Shown here piece after piece: positions 1 through 10,491 of a DNA stretch of 64,000 bases. The notes below the pieces were generated by a model. That model was not told the origin of the DNA and ran no database searches. It was given only the letters and a program-made list of their open reading frames with translations. Position 1 is the first letter of the stretch. The number at the start of each line of letters is the position of its first letter. Made by a program: the position numbers and the translations under genes. This DNA is from Acholoe squamosa. Lineage: Eukaryota > Annelida > Polychaeta > Phyllodocida > Polynoidae. The stretch lies in the NCBI GenBank assembly GCA_949317995.1, contig OX439047.1:1784501-1848500 (forward strand), in the 5' to 3' direction.

Positions 1-1149
1 CTGCACAATATAATAAAAATGAGGGTCTCAGTGTGCGACCTCATGGTTCAGTGCACAAACTAATAACTTGTAAGTGAATGCAACCGGCCGTCACGGGTGC
101 CTGAGCACCGCTGACGCCGTCATGAGTGTCTGAGCACTCTAATAACTGAACAATGGGTTACATAAGCACGACGCCATAACCGTCCGGTCGCTCTAGCGTC
201 ACTCCTGAGCGAGCTAGGTCAAAATATCAAAGCATTTATGGAAAGCCCATAATTAGACAGTCAGAATGAGCCCAAGATCAAGGCGGAACTCCCATTATTA
301 AGGAAGTTATGCCATGGAGACTGAATGGAGCTCCGAGTGCACTACAGACAAACTGGCGGGAGTTACGCGCCTATCCAGCGGACAGTTCAAACTTGGCATA
401 TTCAACTCCGCGCATGCGCAAAATGGCAGCTGTAGCTGCGTAAACGATCGAGTTATGAGGGTTTGAAGTTACAGAACCGACCAAGACAATGGGGGACACA
501 GCGGCGTCCATGGGGGTCCTTTGTGCACCCAGTGACACATGAAAGGCTCCCCTCTAACAATTGTAGAGTTAGGCAGATGCTACTGGCCCCAGTCAGTCTG
601 GAGGTGCTTTTCCAAGATTTGCTACAAATAGCCTGTCTGCACCTCCAGGAGGACAGAACACCAAGAACCGCTCTAGAGGTAACATCTCCAGTCATCTCCT
701 GCTACCTGCTATACCACTGCACTATGGTGAAACTATGCTAGACAGGCATTGGTTTCCATCATTAGTGGCCAGGGGGTATCCTCCTCAAGACTTCCACCAG
801 AGGGTAAAGTTATCCATTATTACATTATTCCTCTAAGCAGCAGGTCAGGAGCTAGGTGTGGGAACCCACCTAGAACTATGCTGGACATTGTATTATTAAT
901 ACCTCACAGGTGGAGTGGAACAGAACATTATACTTTATAACTTACTGTATATTTACTGTATGTACAAATTACCTACATACTAACTACTGTATGATTGATA
1001 TTTCTTACATGTTGCCTAAAGCTGAATAAACCAGTGACAACTGGAAATAACACTATTTTATGAGAGCTTAATGTATTTACACTATATACCACTAGTCTTA
1101 TGATATTTCTCATATGACAACTTGATCATGCACAATTACTAGTATGACA
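1..1149 (+). repeat. Left LTR of Gypsy-I copy 1 (partial)
   Basis: The sequence repeats at 16726-17849 with few substitutions. It ends in AGTATGACA, as do all four LTRs of this family here. It contains a poly(A) signal AATAAA at 1025-1030 and an NRF1-like plus YY1-like motif pair at 409-430. Relative to the right LTR it keeps about 25 bp near 200-230 that the right LTR lacks. Small open frames inside the LTR (463-741, 749-940) are repeated with the LTR and show no protein-family features, so I do not call them genes. Confidence 0.93.
409..430 (+). promoter_or_regulatory. NRF1-like and YY1-like sites in LTR
   Basis: CGCGCATGCGCA at 409-420 matches the palindromic NRF1 consensus. It overlaps AAAATGGCAGC, one base off the YY1 core AAAATGGCGGC. 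The NRF1 part is kept in all four Gypsy-I LTRs in the window, which suggests a promoter element. Binding is inferred from motif identity only. Confidence 0.5.
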
Positions 1150-1152
1150 AAG

Positions 1153-1161
1153 TGGTGGAGA
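1153..1161 (+). other. Candidate primer binding site (tRNA-Ala-like)
   Basis: TGGTGGAGA starts 3 nt after the LTR end. It is complementary to TCTCCACCA, the 3' end (with added CCA) of the tRNA-Ala gene at 60872-60942 in this window. The match is only 9 nt, and copy 2 has TGGTGGAG at 30183-30190. Other tRNAs share this ending, and a self-primed mechanism is not excluded. Confidence 0.35.
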
Positions 1162-1294
1162 ACATCCTACTAAGATCCCAAATTACCCAATGCTCTCTAA
1201 AAATTAAGCTGGCAACATTACTGAAAACAATCATCCACACAGTAAACCCCACTCCACCCACCCAGTGACCTTGACACCATGCCCACCAAGGTCA

Positions 1295-2125
1295 CCAGTG
1301 AGAGCTCCCACATACCAGTGAGATCTCCCACATACCAGTGAGATTTTCACACGTCAGTGAGGTCTCCCACACGTCAGTGAGGTCTCCCACACGTCAGTGA
1401 GGTCTCCCACACGTCAGTGAGGTCTCCCAAACGTCAGTGAGGTCTCCCAAACATCAGTGAGGTCTCCCACACGTCAGTGAGGTCTCCCACACGTCAGGGA
1501 GGTCTCCCACACGTCAGTGAGGTCTCCCACACGTCAGAGAGGTCTCCCACACGTCAGTGAGGTCTCCCACACGTCAGTGAGGTCTCCCACACGTCACTGA
1601 GGTCTCCCACACGTCAGTGAGGTCTCCCAAATGTCAGTGAGGTCTCCCAAACGTCAGTGAGGTCTCCCACACGTCAGTGAGGTCTCCCACACATCAGTGA
1701 GGTCTCCCACACATCAGTGAGATCTCCCACACATCAATGAGATCTCCCACACGACAGTGAGATCTCCCCACATATCAGTGAGATCTCCCACATATCAATG
1801 AGATCCCCCACACATCAACGAGATCTCCCACACGACAGTGAGATCTCCCACATATCAGTGAGATCTCCCACATAGTAGTGAGATCTCCCACATACCAGTG
1901 AGATCTCCCACATATCAACGAGATCTCCCACATATCAACGAGATCTCCCACACAACAGTGAGATCCCCCCACATATCAGTGAAGATCTCCCACATATCAA
2001 TGAGATCCCCCACACATCAATGAGATCTCCCACACGACAGTGAGATCTCCCACATATCAGTGAGATCTCCCACATACCAGTGAGATCTCCCACATACCAG
2101 TGTGATCTCCAACATGTCTGTGATA
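1295..2125 (+). repeat. 20-bp minisatellite in the Gypsy-I 5' leader
   Basis: About 40 tandem units of 20 bp lie between the LTR and the gag start. Two unit types occur in blocks: GGTCTCCCACACGTCAGTGA-type units fill about 1350-1720, and GATCTCCCACATATCAGTGA-type units lie before and mainly after them. The array occupies nearly the whole untranslated leader. Copy 2 has a shorter array with a different block order (30326-30905). Confidence 0.95.
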
Positions 2126-2159
2126 CCTACAACACACCAGTGATCCCACACCTTCCACC

Positions 2160-3416
2160 ATGGCCGACGCCGATGAAGGTCCTCAACCCAATCAGGCAGC
2201 TGAGAAGATAAGGGCCTATGAGAAGACCATCCAAGATGCAGTTACTGCCCTAGAAGCAAACAGAGCCCAACATGATGCTCATGCCCTTGCCTCAAAGGAA
2301 AGGGAGAGGATCCTCAGTCAACAATTAGATGACCATCGGAAGGCCCTAGAACAGGCACAACAACAGATATCAGATCTCATGAGGATGGTATCATCCCAGA
2401 CCTCACAGCCTCCCACACCCACAACCACACCTGTCGTCACACCATCTGCCTCTGGATCCAAGGAGGATGTCATGATCTCCATGATGTCCAACATGACCAG
2501 GATCCTAGACAGACAACAACACGACGACAGGAAGATCAGGCAACACGAGGTAACCAAACCCAAAACTTTTTCTCACCCATCACCACTCATGTCAACAGCA
2601 CTATTTATTGATCACAAATTCCCAGAGTATCTGAAGGACAGGTACAAATTAACAGACAGTGACACCATGGTAACATATTTACCCAAGTACCTTGAAGGAC
2701 AAGCATTGGCTTGGTTTGAAACCTTCAAGGAAAGTGCCACACCTGATAAGTTGACATGGTCCAATGTAGTACATGAACTAAAAGAGTATTTTGCTACTCA
2801 AGACAATATTATCTCCAGAACTGCACTCCGTGCACAAGAGATAGATGAACCTGTATCTGATTATGCAATGTATCTCAGAAAAGCGTGTAATGCCCAATGC
2901 CTAAAGGACGACACCTTATTTAAAACATTCACCCAAGGCATGAGGCCCTGGATCTCTGTAGCTCTTGAGAACAAGAAAATAGACTCTTTTAACCAAGCCC
3001 TAGACCTAGCCTTAGAGGTTGAGACCCAAGAAAGATCTAGGAAAACAAGGGATGCAGAGTCTAACCCACAGCCTACTAAGAAAAAGGTCCAGGAAATCAC
3101 CACTAGTTCAGATGAAGATGTTAACCTAATGTCTAGTGCCCATGTAAGGCAACAGGAAGCTAAGGCTACATCCAAAGACCCTACCGGTAGATATAGAGGA
3201 AATAACTATGACCCCAACTACCGCTCCAGTAGAGGTAGAGGTAGAGGGGGCAACAGCAACAACCGGGGGGGTCACAACAGTAGAAAAGACAACAGCTCTT
3301 CCAACTCCAACAATGGTAACTCTTCATACAGTGATAGGAGAGACAGAACCCCAAGTAATGGCAGATCCTATAATAATCAAGGATCCAACAGTAGGAGCCA
3401 TAGTCCGCATAGGAAC
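2160..3416 (+). pseudogene. gag: Gypsy-I gag, 5' part (interrupted by LINE)
   Basis: The ATG at 2160 has a strong Kozak context (CCACCATGG). About 419 codons are open before the LINE poly(T). The N-terminus is a charged coiled-coil-like stretch. Then comes a retrotransposon capsid-like region with the motif QALAWFETF and the stretch around YFATQDN, typical of Gypsy Gag. The C-terminal third is an RGRGRGG-type arginine/glycine region followed by Ser/Asn/Tyr/Gln-rich low complexity. No CCHC zinc knuckle is present, which is unusual for Gypsy Gag. The reading frame resumes after the LINE at about 5351. Confidence 0.9.
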
Positions 3417-5350
3417 TTTTTTTTTTTTTTTTTTTTTGAACAATTTAAACTTTTATTTGACCAAACAATTAATTTGACATTTGACAACCACAGAATAATT
3501 CTCCCATTCTTTGGGATGTGTAAAGGTTATACTGGTCAATAAAGTTAATGATAGCATTGTCAGTAAACTGTTTTATGAATGCTATCATGAAGTAATATGA
3601 TCATAACCTCAATGAAACAAGTAGGATAAGAATAACAAGTTAACGTTGAGAGAAGGCATAGGCAAACTGTCATTTTACAATTATTATCAATCCGACTCCC
3701 TTTTAAAAAGAAAATTGTTAACAAAACTGGTAGTAATAAGATAATGATGTAATGCATAAAATAATACGACTAGTTCCTTTAAGGAATTAAATTAGATGGG
3801 AATCGATGCTATCATATCCAATTTGGCCCTGTTTTTGAACACGTCGTAATCATCTATATTTCTTACCTCAGTACAAAGACTATTCCAAATAGAGGCAGTG
3901 AGTACCATAGGAGATTTTTCAAATGCTGTACACCTAGGGGTTGGATAATTCAATAAGGGTGCTTGGTTTAGCCTGGTTGGCCTGACCACTGGTCTGATAT
4001 ATTGTCTTAATTGGGATCTCTTATGGGCAAAAGACTTGATATGAAATAACCTCCTATTTTCTAGCGTTGGTAGGCAGGCCTCTTTGTGTATTTGTACAGT
4101 TGGAGTCAAAATATCGAGAGACAAACAGGTCTTAATACACTTATTCTGCATTCTTTGCAGCTCCTCCAGGTTCATAACACTAGATCCCATATAAAGAATA
4201 TCACAGTAGTCGATTATAGGTAACATATAACTCTTGTAAATTTTTAACCGAACTCCAGTTGACATGTATTTTCTGGTTTTATATAAAAGAAAAGACTTGT
4301 GGCGCAACCTGTTTATAATATTTCTAACATACATATTAAAATTTAGTTCCTGGTCTAGGAGCACACCCAAGTATTTATAAGAGACTACATATTTTAGGAC
4401 CTTGCCATTCAATTTGATTTTTGGCTTCCTCAAGTTTCTAAGTTTGATTTTGCTGGCAAAAAGCATTAATTTGGTTTTTGATTCATTAATAGTAAGCTTA
4501 TTTTTCGAAGACCAGTGGTAGAAACCCCCTAAAGCAGTTGTCAGCGTGTCAGAAATAGTATCAATTGCCTTTCCAGACACATAAAGGACCGAGTCATCAG
4601 AATAGAGCTTAGTAGAGTGATCATCATCTTGATTTATACAATCATTTATATATAATAAGAAAAAAAGAGGTCCTAATATCGATCCTTGGGGTACTCCACA
4701 GACCAAAGGCAAGTTAGCAGACTTATTATGGTTGGCAATGGAGCATTGCTGGCGACGAGACAGGTAATTTTCAATCAAGGTCAGATTTCTGTTTCTAATC
4801 CCATATTGCTCAATTTTGTCCAGAAGTATAATGTGGTTTACAGAGTCAAAGGCCTTTTTAATATCAATAAAAGCTGCTAAGGTGACATTACCTTTGTTTC
4901 TCTCTTCAAGAATGTCGTCAACAAGTTTGGAGATTGAGTCTAAAGTAGATTTTTTCTTTTGATATCCACCTTGATTTTTTGATAAAATTGAATGTAAATC
5001 TAAATGGTTTGAAATGGCTGTATGTATTAATCTTTCTAAAATTTTTCCAGGAACAGGTAGAATACTAATGGGTCTATAGTTAGAGACGTTGGTGGGATCC
5101 CCCCCCTTAGGTAGAGGTGTGACGGTTGCTATTTTCCATGTATCAGGGATGTCTCCATTGTCAACACAAAGCCGGATAATCTTCACAAATTTGGTAGGCA
5201 TATGTAGAGCTGCTGATTTAAAAATATATGTAGGCAAATACTGAATAGCAGAGGACTTTGACGTATCAATGTCTTGGACACATTTCATAATATCATCATC
5301 CGAAAAATCAAAATCAGGCATATCCTCTATGCATCTAACACCTTGGAATA
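3417..5350 (-). mobile_element. 5'-truncated non-LTR retrotransposon (LINE) inserted in gag
   Basis: The poly(T) run at 3417-3437 is the LINE poly(A) tail read from the other strand. It is followed by about 350 bp of 3' untranslated sequence and an antisense reverse transcriptase frame that ends abruptly near 5350, where gag resumes. This is the usual shape of a 5'-truncated insertion made by target-primed reverse transcription. Both edges resemble CATAGGAAC, but no clean target duplication can be read in the repetitive gag sequence. Copy 2 of Gypsy-I lacks this insertion. Confidence 0.92.
3792..5349 (-). pseudogene. LINE reverse transcriptase, truncated (Jockey/CR1/L2-like)
   Basis: About 517 codons remain. 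The motifs in order are NYRPISILP, FIDIKKAFDSVNH (motif A with catalytic Asp), GVPQGSILGPLFF (motif B) and YSDD (motif C, a permitted variant of YADD). A C-terminal region around ASIWNSLCTEVRN follows, typical of the Jockey/CR1/L2 supergroup of LINEs. The endonuclease and N-terminal part are missing. The frame continues upstream for about 32 codons to 5447, but that extension is antisense gag and not part of the LINE. The RT frame itself has no stop, so the insertion looks young. Confidence 0.9.
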
Positions 5351-5737
5351 CATATGGTAAACTACAACAACGGATCCTACAACAACCAGGGTTACAACAA
5401 CTCTGGATCCTATAGTCAAGGATCCAACGGTAGAAGCCATAGTCCACATAGGAACTACAACAGTGGATCCTACAACAACAACGGTGCCTACAACAATCAG
5501 GGATCCAACAACTCCGGATCCTACAGCAACCAGGGTTCTAATAACTCTGGGCAATACAGCAACTCTGGTCATCATAACCAGGGTTCCAACTCACATCAGG
5601 AGGATCACAAACCTAACACAAGAGGTTACCAGGGGAACCAACACAGTAACCCCCAAACAATACCTCAAGTGATGGATCAACTCTCCAAGCTCCTGGTCGC
5701 AAGCATCGCAACCACCCAACAGAACCAGGAAAACTAG
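5351..5737 (+). pseudogene. gag: Gypsy-I gag, 3' part
   Basis: This is the C-terminus of Gag after the LINE: a low-complexity region of SYNN/GSYN/NNQGSN repeats rich in Ser, Asn, Tyr, Gly and Gln, then a more ordered tail around VMDQLSKLLVASI, ending at TAG 5735-5737. The composition resembles prion-like RNA-binding domains. The last codons overlap the frameshift signal. Copy 2 has the equivalent tail in a shifted frame. Confidence 0.88.
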
Positions 5738-5772
5738 GATGTCACAGTGCCGATGGGCCAGTGCACTGTGAC
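5728..5772 (+). promoter_or_regulatory. -1 ribosomal frameshift signal between gag and pol
   Basis: GGAAAAC (5728-5734) is followed at once by the gag stop TAG, a 6-nt spacer and a perfect 10-bp hairpin: GTCACAGTGC (5741-5750) pairs with GCACTGTGAC (5763-5772) across a 12-nt loop. Pol is open in the -1 frame from 5734. The A-site AAC to AAA slip is ideal; the P-site GAA to GGA slip is not canonical. Copy 2 keeps the heptamer, spacer and hairpin, with one A to G change that becomes a G-U pair. Confidence 0.75.
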
Positions 5773-8700
5773 ACCCCAAATACAAACAATCAATCAGGAT
5801 TAACAAAGATCCAACCAGAGACAATTGCTAGTGCCAATCTACCATCTAACAGACAGAGACGTCCATCAGTGATACACATCACCCCACCAGATTCATCATC
5901 AAAGGATACAGGTGAGAGTACCAAGCTTTCTATTGTACTTCTTCAAAATGGCTGTATCAATGCAAATCTATATGATGTTTCAGATGTACAATGTTTGGTT
6001 GATACAGGTGCTACTATCACCTGTGTCAGACAATCATTCCTCATGGATCTCCAAAAGAGATTCCATATCCAACTGAGGAAATCTAAAATCAACATCCATT
6101 TGGCAGATGGATCGGTGTGTCATGTTAGACATTCAGCTATGCTGAACTTTAGAATCCAAGGTGTCAGATTCCAATACCAATTTGCTGTAATACCCAACCT
6201 CACAAAGCCCGTGGTACTCGGCACAGATTTCTTAAGCACTACAAAATCTCAAATTGAATTTAATGTTGATCCTGAACAAATTCTCAAACCCATTAGGGCA
6301 GTGAGGGATTTTACCATCCCTCCATTCTCTGAACTTGCAGTATTGGGTAAGGTCACATCTACTCAATCACTGCAAGGCAAAACTGGAGTAGTAGATAACC
6401 TCCAAAGAAATAACAATGCCCCATATCTAGTTCAAAGGGCAGCAGTAACCCCCAGGGAAAATAACAAACATCCCCTAGTGTTACTCAACACCAGCAGGTG
6501 CCCACATAAAATCAAAAAGGGTGCCATCATAGCTCTATTTCAGGAAGTCAAGGAATCTGATTTAGAAAAGCCTCAACAGGTGTCAGACACTACCCCACAC
6601 ACTGATCAATCCATCTCAGCCATACGGCCTGAGGATGTAACTCAATTCAGTGACACAGACTCAGACTGTGAGTCCACATATGCTGACCCTGAACCCAACT
6701 CAATCAGACTCTCTGAAATAGCTGCTATACATAGTGAGGCACATGACCTCGAGCCAGAATTGGAAGAGAATGTTCCACCAAAATCTGTGCTCAAATCCAA
6801 AGATCAGCATGATAGATTAGAATCACTGCTTACCAAGTATGATGATATATTTGTAGGAAAAGATGGAGACATTGGTGCTACACACCTGTATACCCACTCA
6901 ATACAGGTAAAACCTGAGGCAGTGCCATGTCATTTCCTACCATATAGACAAACACCAGAAAAACAGGCCGCAATAGGGGAAGAGTGTGAAAGGCTAGTAC
7001 AACAGGGCATTCTGAGAGAATGTGCCGAGGGCCCCTGGGCTTCCAGATCCTTTTTAGTACAAAAATCATCGGGAGGCCATAGGCTCGTCACAGATTTCCG
7101 TTATTTGAACCAGAACACGATAAATCAAGCCTTATCTACACCCCGGGCCGATGACACTCTGGACATGATAGGGTCACTCAGACCAAGAGTATTCAGTAAG
7201 CTAGATGCCCAACAGGGATTTTTTCAAATTCCTATAAGACAGGAGGACCAGCATAAAACCGCATTCATAGCAAATGACAAAAAATATGTCTACGAAAGGA
7301 TGCCGATGGGTTTAGCGACCGCACCGGCGGGATTCTGCCATCTAGTCACATTAATTCTGAACAAACTCAAATACAAATGTGCCCTACCATACCTAGATGA
7401 CATATTGGTATTATCACCATCAATCGAACAACACTTCCATGACCTGGAAGATGTGTTCAACAGCTTAAGAGTTGGTAAACTCAAACTGAAGAAATCAAAA
7501 TGTGAATACTTCATAGACAGAATAGACTTCTTGGGAATGAGAGTCACACCCAAGGGACTGCAACCATCTCCCACAAAGGTGGAGTCAATCAAAACCTTCC
7601 CAACACCAAAATCAGTCAAAAATGTCAGATCCTTCACAGGCCTATGCCAATACTTCAAAAAGTTTATCAAAGGTTATGCCCAAATTGCTAGACCATTATA
7701 TGATCTACAGACACATCTCAAAGCATTTGTCTGGACAGAGGAGGCAGATAATGCTTTCAAAACATTAAAGCATGCCCTCTGTACCAATGCTCTTCTCAGA
7801 TATCCAAACTATGAGAAAGAGTTCAGTTTGGCAACTGATGCTTCCAATGTGAGTTTAGGAGCTGTACTCTCACAGAGAGATAATGAAGGAGTGCTCAGAC
7901 CAGTAGCCTTTGCAGGTAGAACCCTCTCCAAACATGAGAGAAATTACAATACCACAGAGAGAGAACTACTGGGAGTAGTGTATGGAGTACTACACTTCAG
8001 ACACTATCTAGAGACTAGACACTTCCAATTATATACAGACCATGCAGCCCTAATCCCACTATTAACCAATACAGGACTCACACATAGATGGGCCAGATGG
8101 GCTCTAGACATACAACAATTTTCATTCACCATCCAACATGTGAAAGGTGATGATAACATACCTCCAGATGCTATGTCTAGAAGAGAATACCCAGACTCTG
8201 GACCCATGACTAACCCTCCACCCCCACCAAGGAGAGTTAGAGCAGCCAGTAGAACCAAGTTTGCAAAAGTAACAAAGAAAGTACCATTCAAAAGGGATGA
8301 TCCACCCAACACCATTGAAAGGCCAGAGACACCCATTAGGGGTATCTTGAAACAATCTACACACTATGTGTTTTGCCACTGTGAGAGAGAATACTCACAA
8401 CTCTTTCCAGATAATGACTTCGAGCCTATTGAATTCTCATCACTCAATCAGATGGTGAAAGCAACTCCTAAAGAGCCACCCTTCACCCCACCTGACTCAG
8501 AAGATGAAGATCCAGAAGACACAATATACGCTATTACTCAAGCAACTTCCAAATCAGTCAGATTCTTTGAACCAATGCAGGGAGAGGAAACATCAAACCA
8601 TTTGTGTCCTATGACCACACGCTCAAAGACTAGAGAAATGATTCAGGAGGGCATACCAAAACCCCCCACACAATCACAATCTATTCTAAAAGAGAAAAAG

Positions 8701-10491
8701 GTCACAGGAAACAAACCTACCAAAGCCCCACCTGCCAGGAAAAATGTCACAAAAGACACTGCATCTACTAAGTCAAAGAACTCTGAGACAAAGAAGAATG
8801 ACAAAAAGCAGATTGTGCCTTTAAAGAAAAAGGTTGCCACTCCCACCAAGGCGAGAATAGGCCCTCCAAAGGAGCCTACACACCAAAACAAGAGTGACAC
8901 ACCCCAACAAAAGGCACAAGATAGGCCAATAGTCGATGAAAAAGAAAAAGAAAGAGACAGAATAAAACAACATGTGCTAGATATGAACCAATTACTGGAT
9001 CAGATTCCCGACACATCCATCTCAGGTACAAACCTTGGCTTGGAACAAAGGAAGGACAAGGAACTATTGCCCCTCATACAATATCTTGAGGATGGGACCT
9101 TGCCTGCACCAAAAGCACAAGGAAATAGAATCATCAACCAAGGCCAGACATACACCTTGGTAAATGGTACATTAGTCCATATATGCCCCATAAATTGGAG
9201 AAAAACCAATACTGTACCACTTCAAATTGTTATACCACAGCAATGGGTAACAAGTACACTACAGTATTTCCATGACTCACCTACTGGCGGCCATCTTGGT
9301 TCAAGTAGGATGCTGTCAGCACTCCGACCTAGGGTATATTGGAAGTCTATGCTAGCAGACACAACAAAATATGTTTCCACCTGCCACACATGCCTCACAG
9401 CAAAAAGGCAAGTACACTCACACAAGACACCAATGACAGTGAGAGAGTACATGGCTTCACCAATGAAGTTCCTAAACCTCGACGCGGTGGGACCACTTCC
9501 CACAACTGCCAGGGGAAACAAACATATACAAGTCTGCATAGATTATGCTACCAGATATGCAACAGCTTGGGCTACTACTGACTTAAAAGCTGAGACAACA
9601 GCAGCAGAGTTCTACAAGAATATAATTTGTCATCATGGAACACCAGCCACTCTTCAAACAGACAATGGAACATGTTATACAGGTGCAAAGTTCACAAAGT
9701 TAACTAAACACCTCAAGATCAAACATAAATTCTCCTCACCATACAGGCCACAATCAAATGGGCTTGTAGAGAGATTCAATGCTAGCATAGGCACAGCACT
9801 CAGAGCATTCTGCTCAAAGCACCAAAACAATTGGGATTCATTTATTGAACCCATAACCTTTGCATTAAACAACACTGAATCCCAAACCACAGGATTCACC
9901 CCTTTCTTCCTACTCCATGGAAGAAACCCAGCCACCCCAATGGACTTAGGGCTGGGAATACAGGAAGACATATCCACTGTAGCAGACCATGTAGCTAACA
10001 TGATAACAAATCAAGATACCTCTAGGAGGAAAGCTATAGAAAGGGTCGCCAAGCTACAAAAGGAAAGAAAGGATAGATATGATAAGAAACTTACACCACA
10101 GGAAATCAAGGTCACCGACATGGTGTACCTAAACATACCAAGAATCCTGACCAACACGGAGTGTAAGAAACTTCAACCCCTTTTTATGGGACCATATGTT
10201 GTAGTAGATAGACCTAGTTTGACAAGTGCCAAACTCAAAAACTTGGACACCAATCTATTGGTGGCCAGACCAGTGCACATAGACAGACTGAAAAAGGTTG
10301 TGGCTGTCAGAAACAATGAATTTGCACACAGGCTTATTCCACATGAGGCCAAATACTACAACAAAATTGTAAGGAACAAAAATGATATCACCCTTACAAG
10401 AGAAACCACAGGCATAAGCCCTATCAGGCCTAGGCCTGCACACCACATACTAAGAAAAACATCTAGGTGTGGTGCAGTTTCAAGAAATTAG
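5734..10491 (+). CDS. pol: Gypsy-I Pol polyprotein (PR-RT-RNase H-IN), intact
   Basis: This polyprotein carries out reverse transcription and integration. It is open throughout in the -1 frame of gag. Numbering from 5761: aspartic protease DTGA at 81-84 and a VLGTDF flap region; reverse transcriptase with YLDD at 544-547; RNase H with TDAS, TERELL and DAMSR; a ~270-residue Lys/Pro-rich linker; integrase with zinc-binding H1171, H1178, C1208, C1211 and catalytic D1241, D1301, E1337 (D-x59-D-x35-E); and a C-terminal GPY-type segment (MGPYVVV). No chromodomain is seen. There is no ATG near the start, so translation by frameshift from gag is the best model. Copy 2 has the same gene with three breaks. 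Confidence 0.95.
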   Translation, partial: LGCHSADGPVHCDTPNTNNQSGLTKIQPETIASANLPSNRQRRPSVIHITPPDSSSKDTGESTKLSIVLLQNGCINANLYDVSDVQCLVDTGATITCVRQSFLMDLQKRFHIQLRKSKINIHLADGSVCHVRHSAMLNFRIQGVRFQYQFAVIPNLTKPVVLGTDFLSTTKSQIEFNVDPEQILKPIRAVRDFTIPPFSELAVLGKVTSTQSLQGKTGVVDNLQRNNNAPYLVQRAAVTPRENNKHPLVLLNTSRCPHKIKKGAIIALFQEVKESDLEKPQQVSDTTPHTDQSISAIRPEDVTQFSDTDSDCESTYADPEPNSIRLSEIAAIHSEAHDLEPELEENVPPKSVLKSKDQHDRLESLLTKYDDIFVGKDGDIGATHLYTHSIQVKPEAVPCHFLPYRQTPEKQAAIGEECERLVQQGILRECAEGPWASRSFLVQKSSGGHRLVTDFRYLNQNTINQALSTPRADDTLDMIGSLRPRVFSKLDAQQGFFQIPIRQEDQHKTAFIANDKKYVYERMPMGLATAPAGFCHLVTLILNKLKYKCALPYLDDILVLSPSIEQHFHDLEDVFNSLRVGKLKLKKSKCEYFIDRIDFLGMRVTPKGLQPSPTKVESIKTFPTPKSVKNVRSFTGLCQYFKKFIKGYAQIARPLYDLQTHLKAFVWTEEADNAFKTLKHALCTNALLRYPNYEKEFSLATDASNVSLGAVLSQRDNEGVLRPVAFAGRTLSKHERNYNTTERELLGVVYGVLHFRHYLETRHFQLYTDHAALIPLLTNTGLTHRWARWALDIQQFSFTIQHVKGDDNIPPDAMSRREYPDSGPMTNPPPPPRRVRAASRTKFAKVTKKVPFKRDDPPNTIERPETPIRGILKQSTHYVFCHCEREYSQLFPDNDFEPIEFSSLNQMVKATPKEPPFTPPDSEDEDPEDTIYAITQATSKSVRFFEPMQGEETSNHLCPMTTRSKTREMIQEGIPKPPTQSQSILKEKKVTGNKPTKAPPARKNVTKDTASTKSKNSETKKNDKKQIVPLKKKVATPTKARIGPPKEPTHQNKSDTPQQKAQDRPIVDEKEKERDRIKQHVLDMNQLLDQIPDTSISGTNLGLEQRKDKELLPLIQYLEDGTLPAPKAQGNRIINQGQTYTLVNGTLVHICPINWRKTNTVPLQIVIPQQWVTSTLQYFHDSPTGGHLGSSRMLSALRPRVYWKSMLADTTKYVSTCHTCLTAKRQVHSHKTPMTVREYMASPMKFLNLDAVGPLPTTARGNKHIQVCIDYATRYATAWATTDLKAETTAAEFYKNIICHHGTPATLQTDNGTCYTGAKFTKLTKHLKIKHKFSSPYRPQSNGLVERFNASIGTALRAFCSKHQNNWDSFIEPITFALNNTESQTTGFTPFFLLHGRNPATPMDLGLGIQEDISTVADHVANMITNQDTSRRKAIERVAKLQKERKDRYDKKLTPQEIKVTDMVYLNIPRILTNTECKKLQPLFMGPYVVVDRPSLTSAKLKNLDTNLLVARPVHIDRLKKVVAVRNNEFAHRLIPHEAKYYNKIVRNKNDITLTRETTGISPIRPRPAHHILRKTSRCGAVSRN

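Noticed and set aside
463..940. Open frames of 63-92 codons inside the Gypsy-I LTR
   Set aside because: They repeat only because the LTR repeats (17163-17640), lie in the likely untranslated region, overlap frames on the other strand and show no domain.
1295..2125. CRISPR-like appearance of the regular 20-bp array
   Set aside because: There are no unique spacers between repeats, the units are directly adjacent, and the context is a eukaryotic retrotransposon.
3417..3542. End of the first gag frame reading through the poly(T) into Phe-rich sequence
   Set aside because: This is LINE 3' sequence read in the gag frame, not Gag.
8004..8900. Minus-strand frames opposite pol
   Set aside because: Antisense shadows of the Lys/Pro-rich linker. 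Codon pattern and domains belong to the plus strand.
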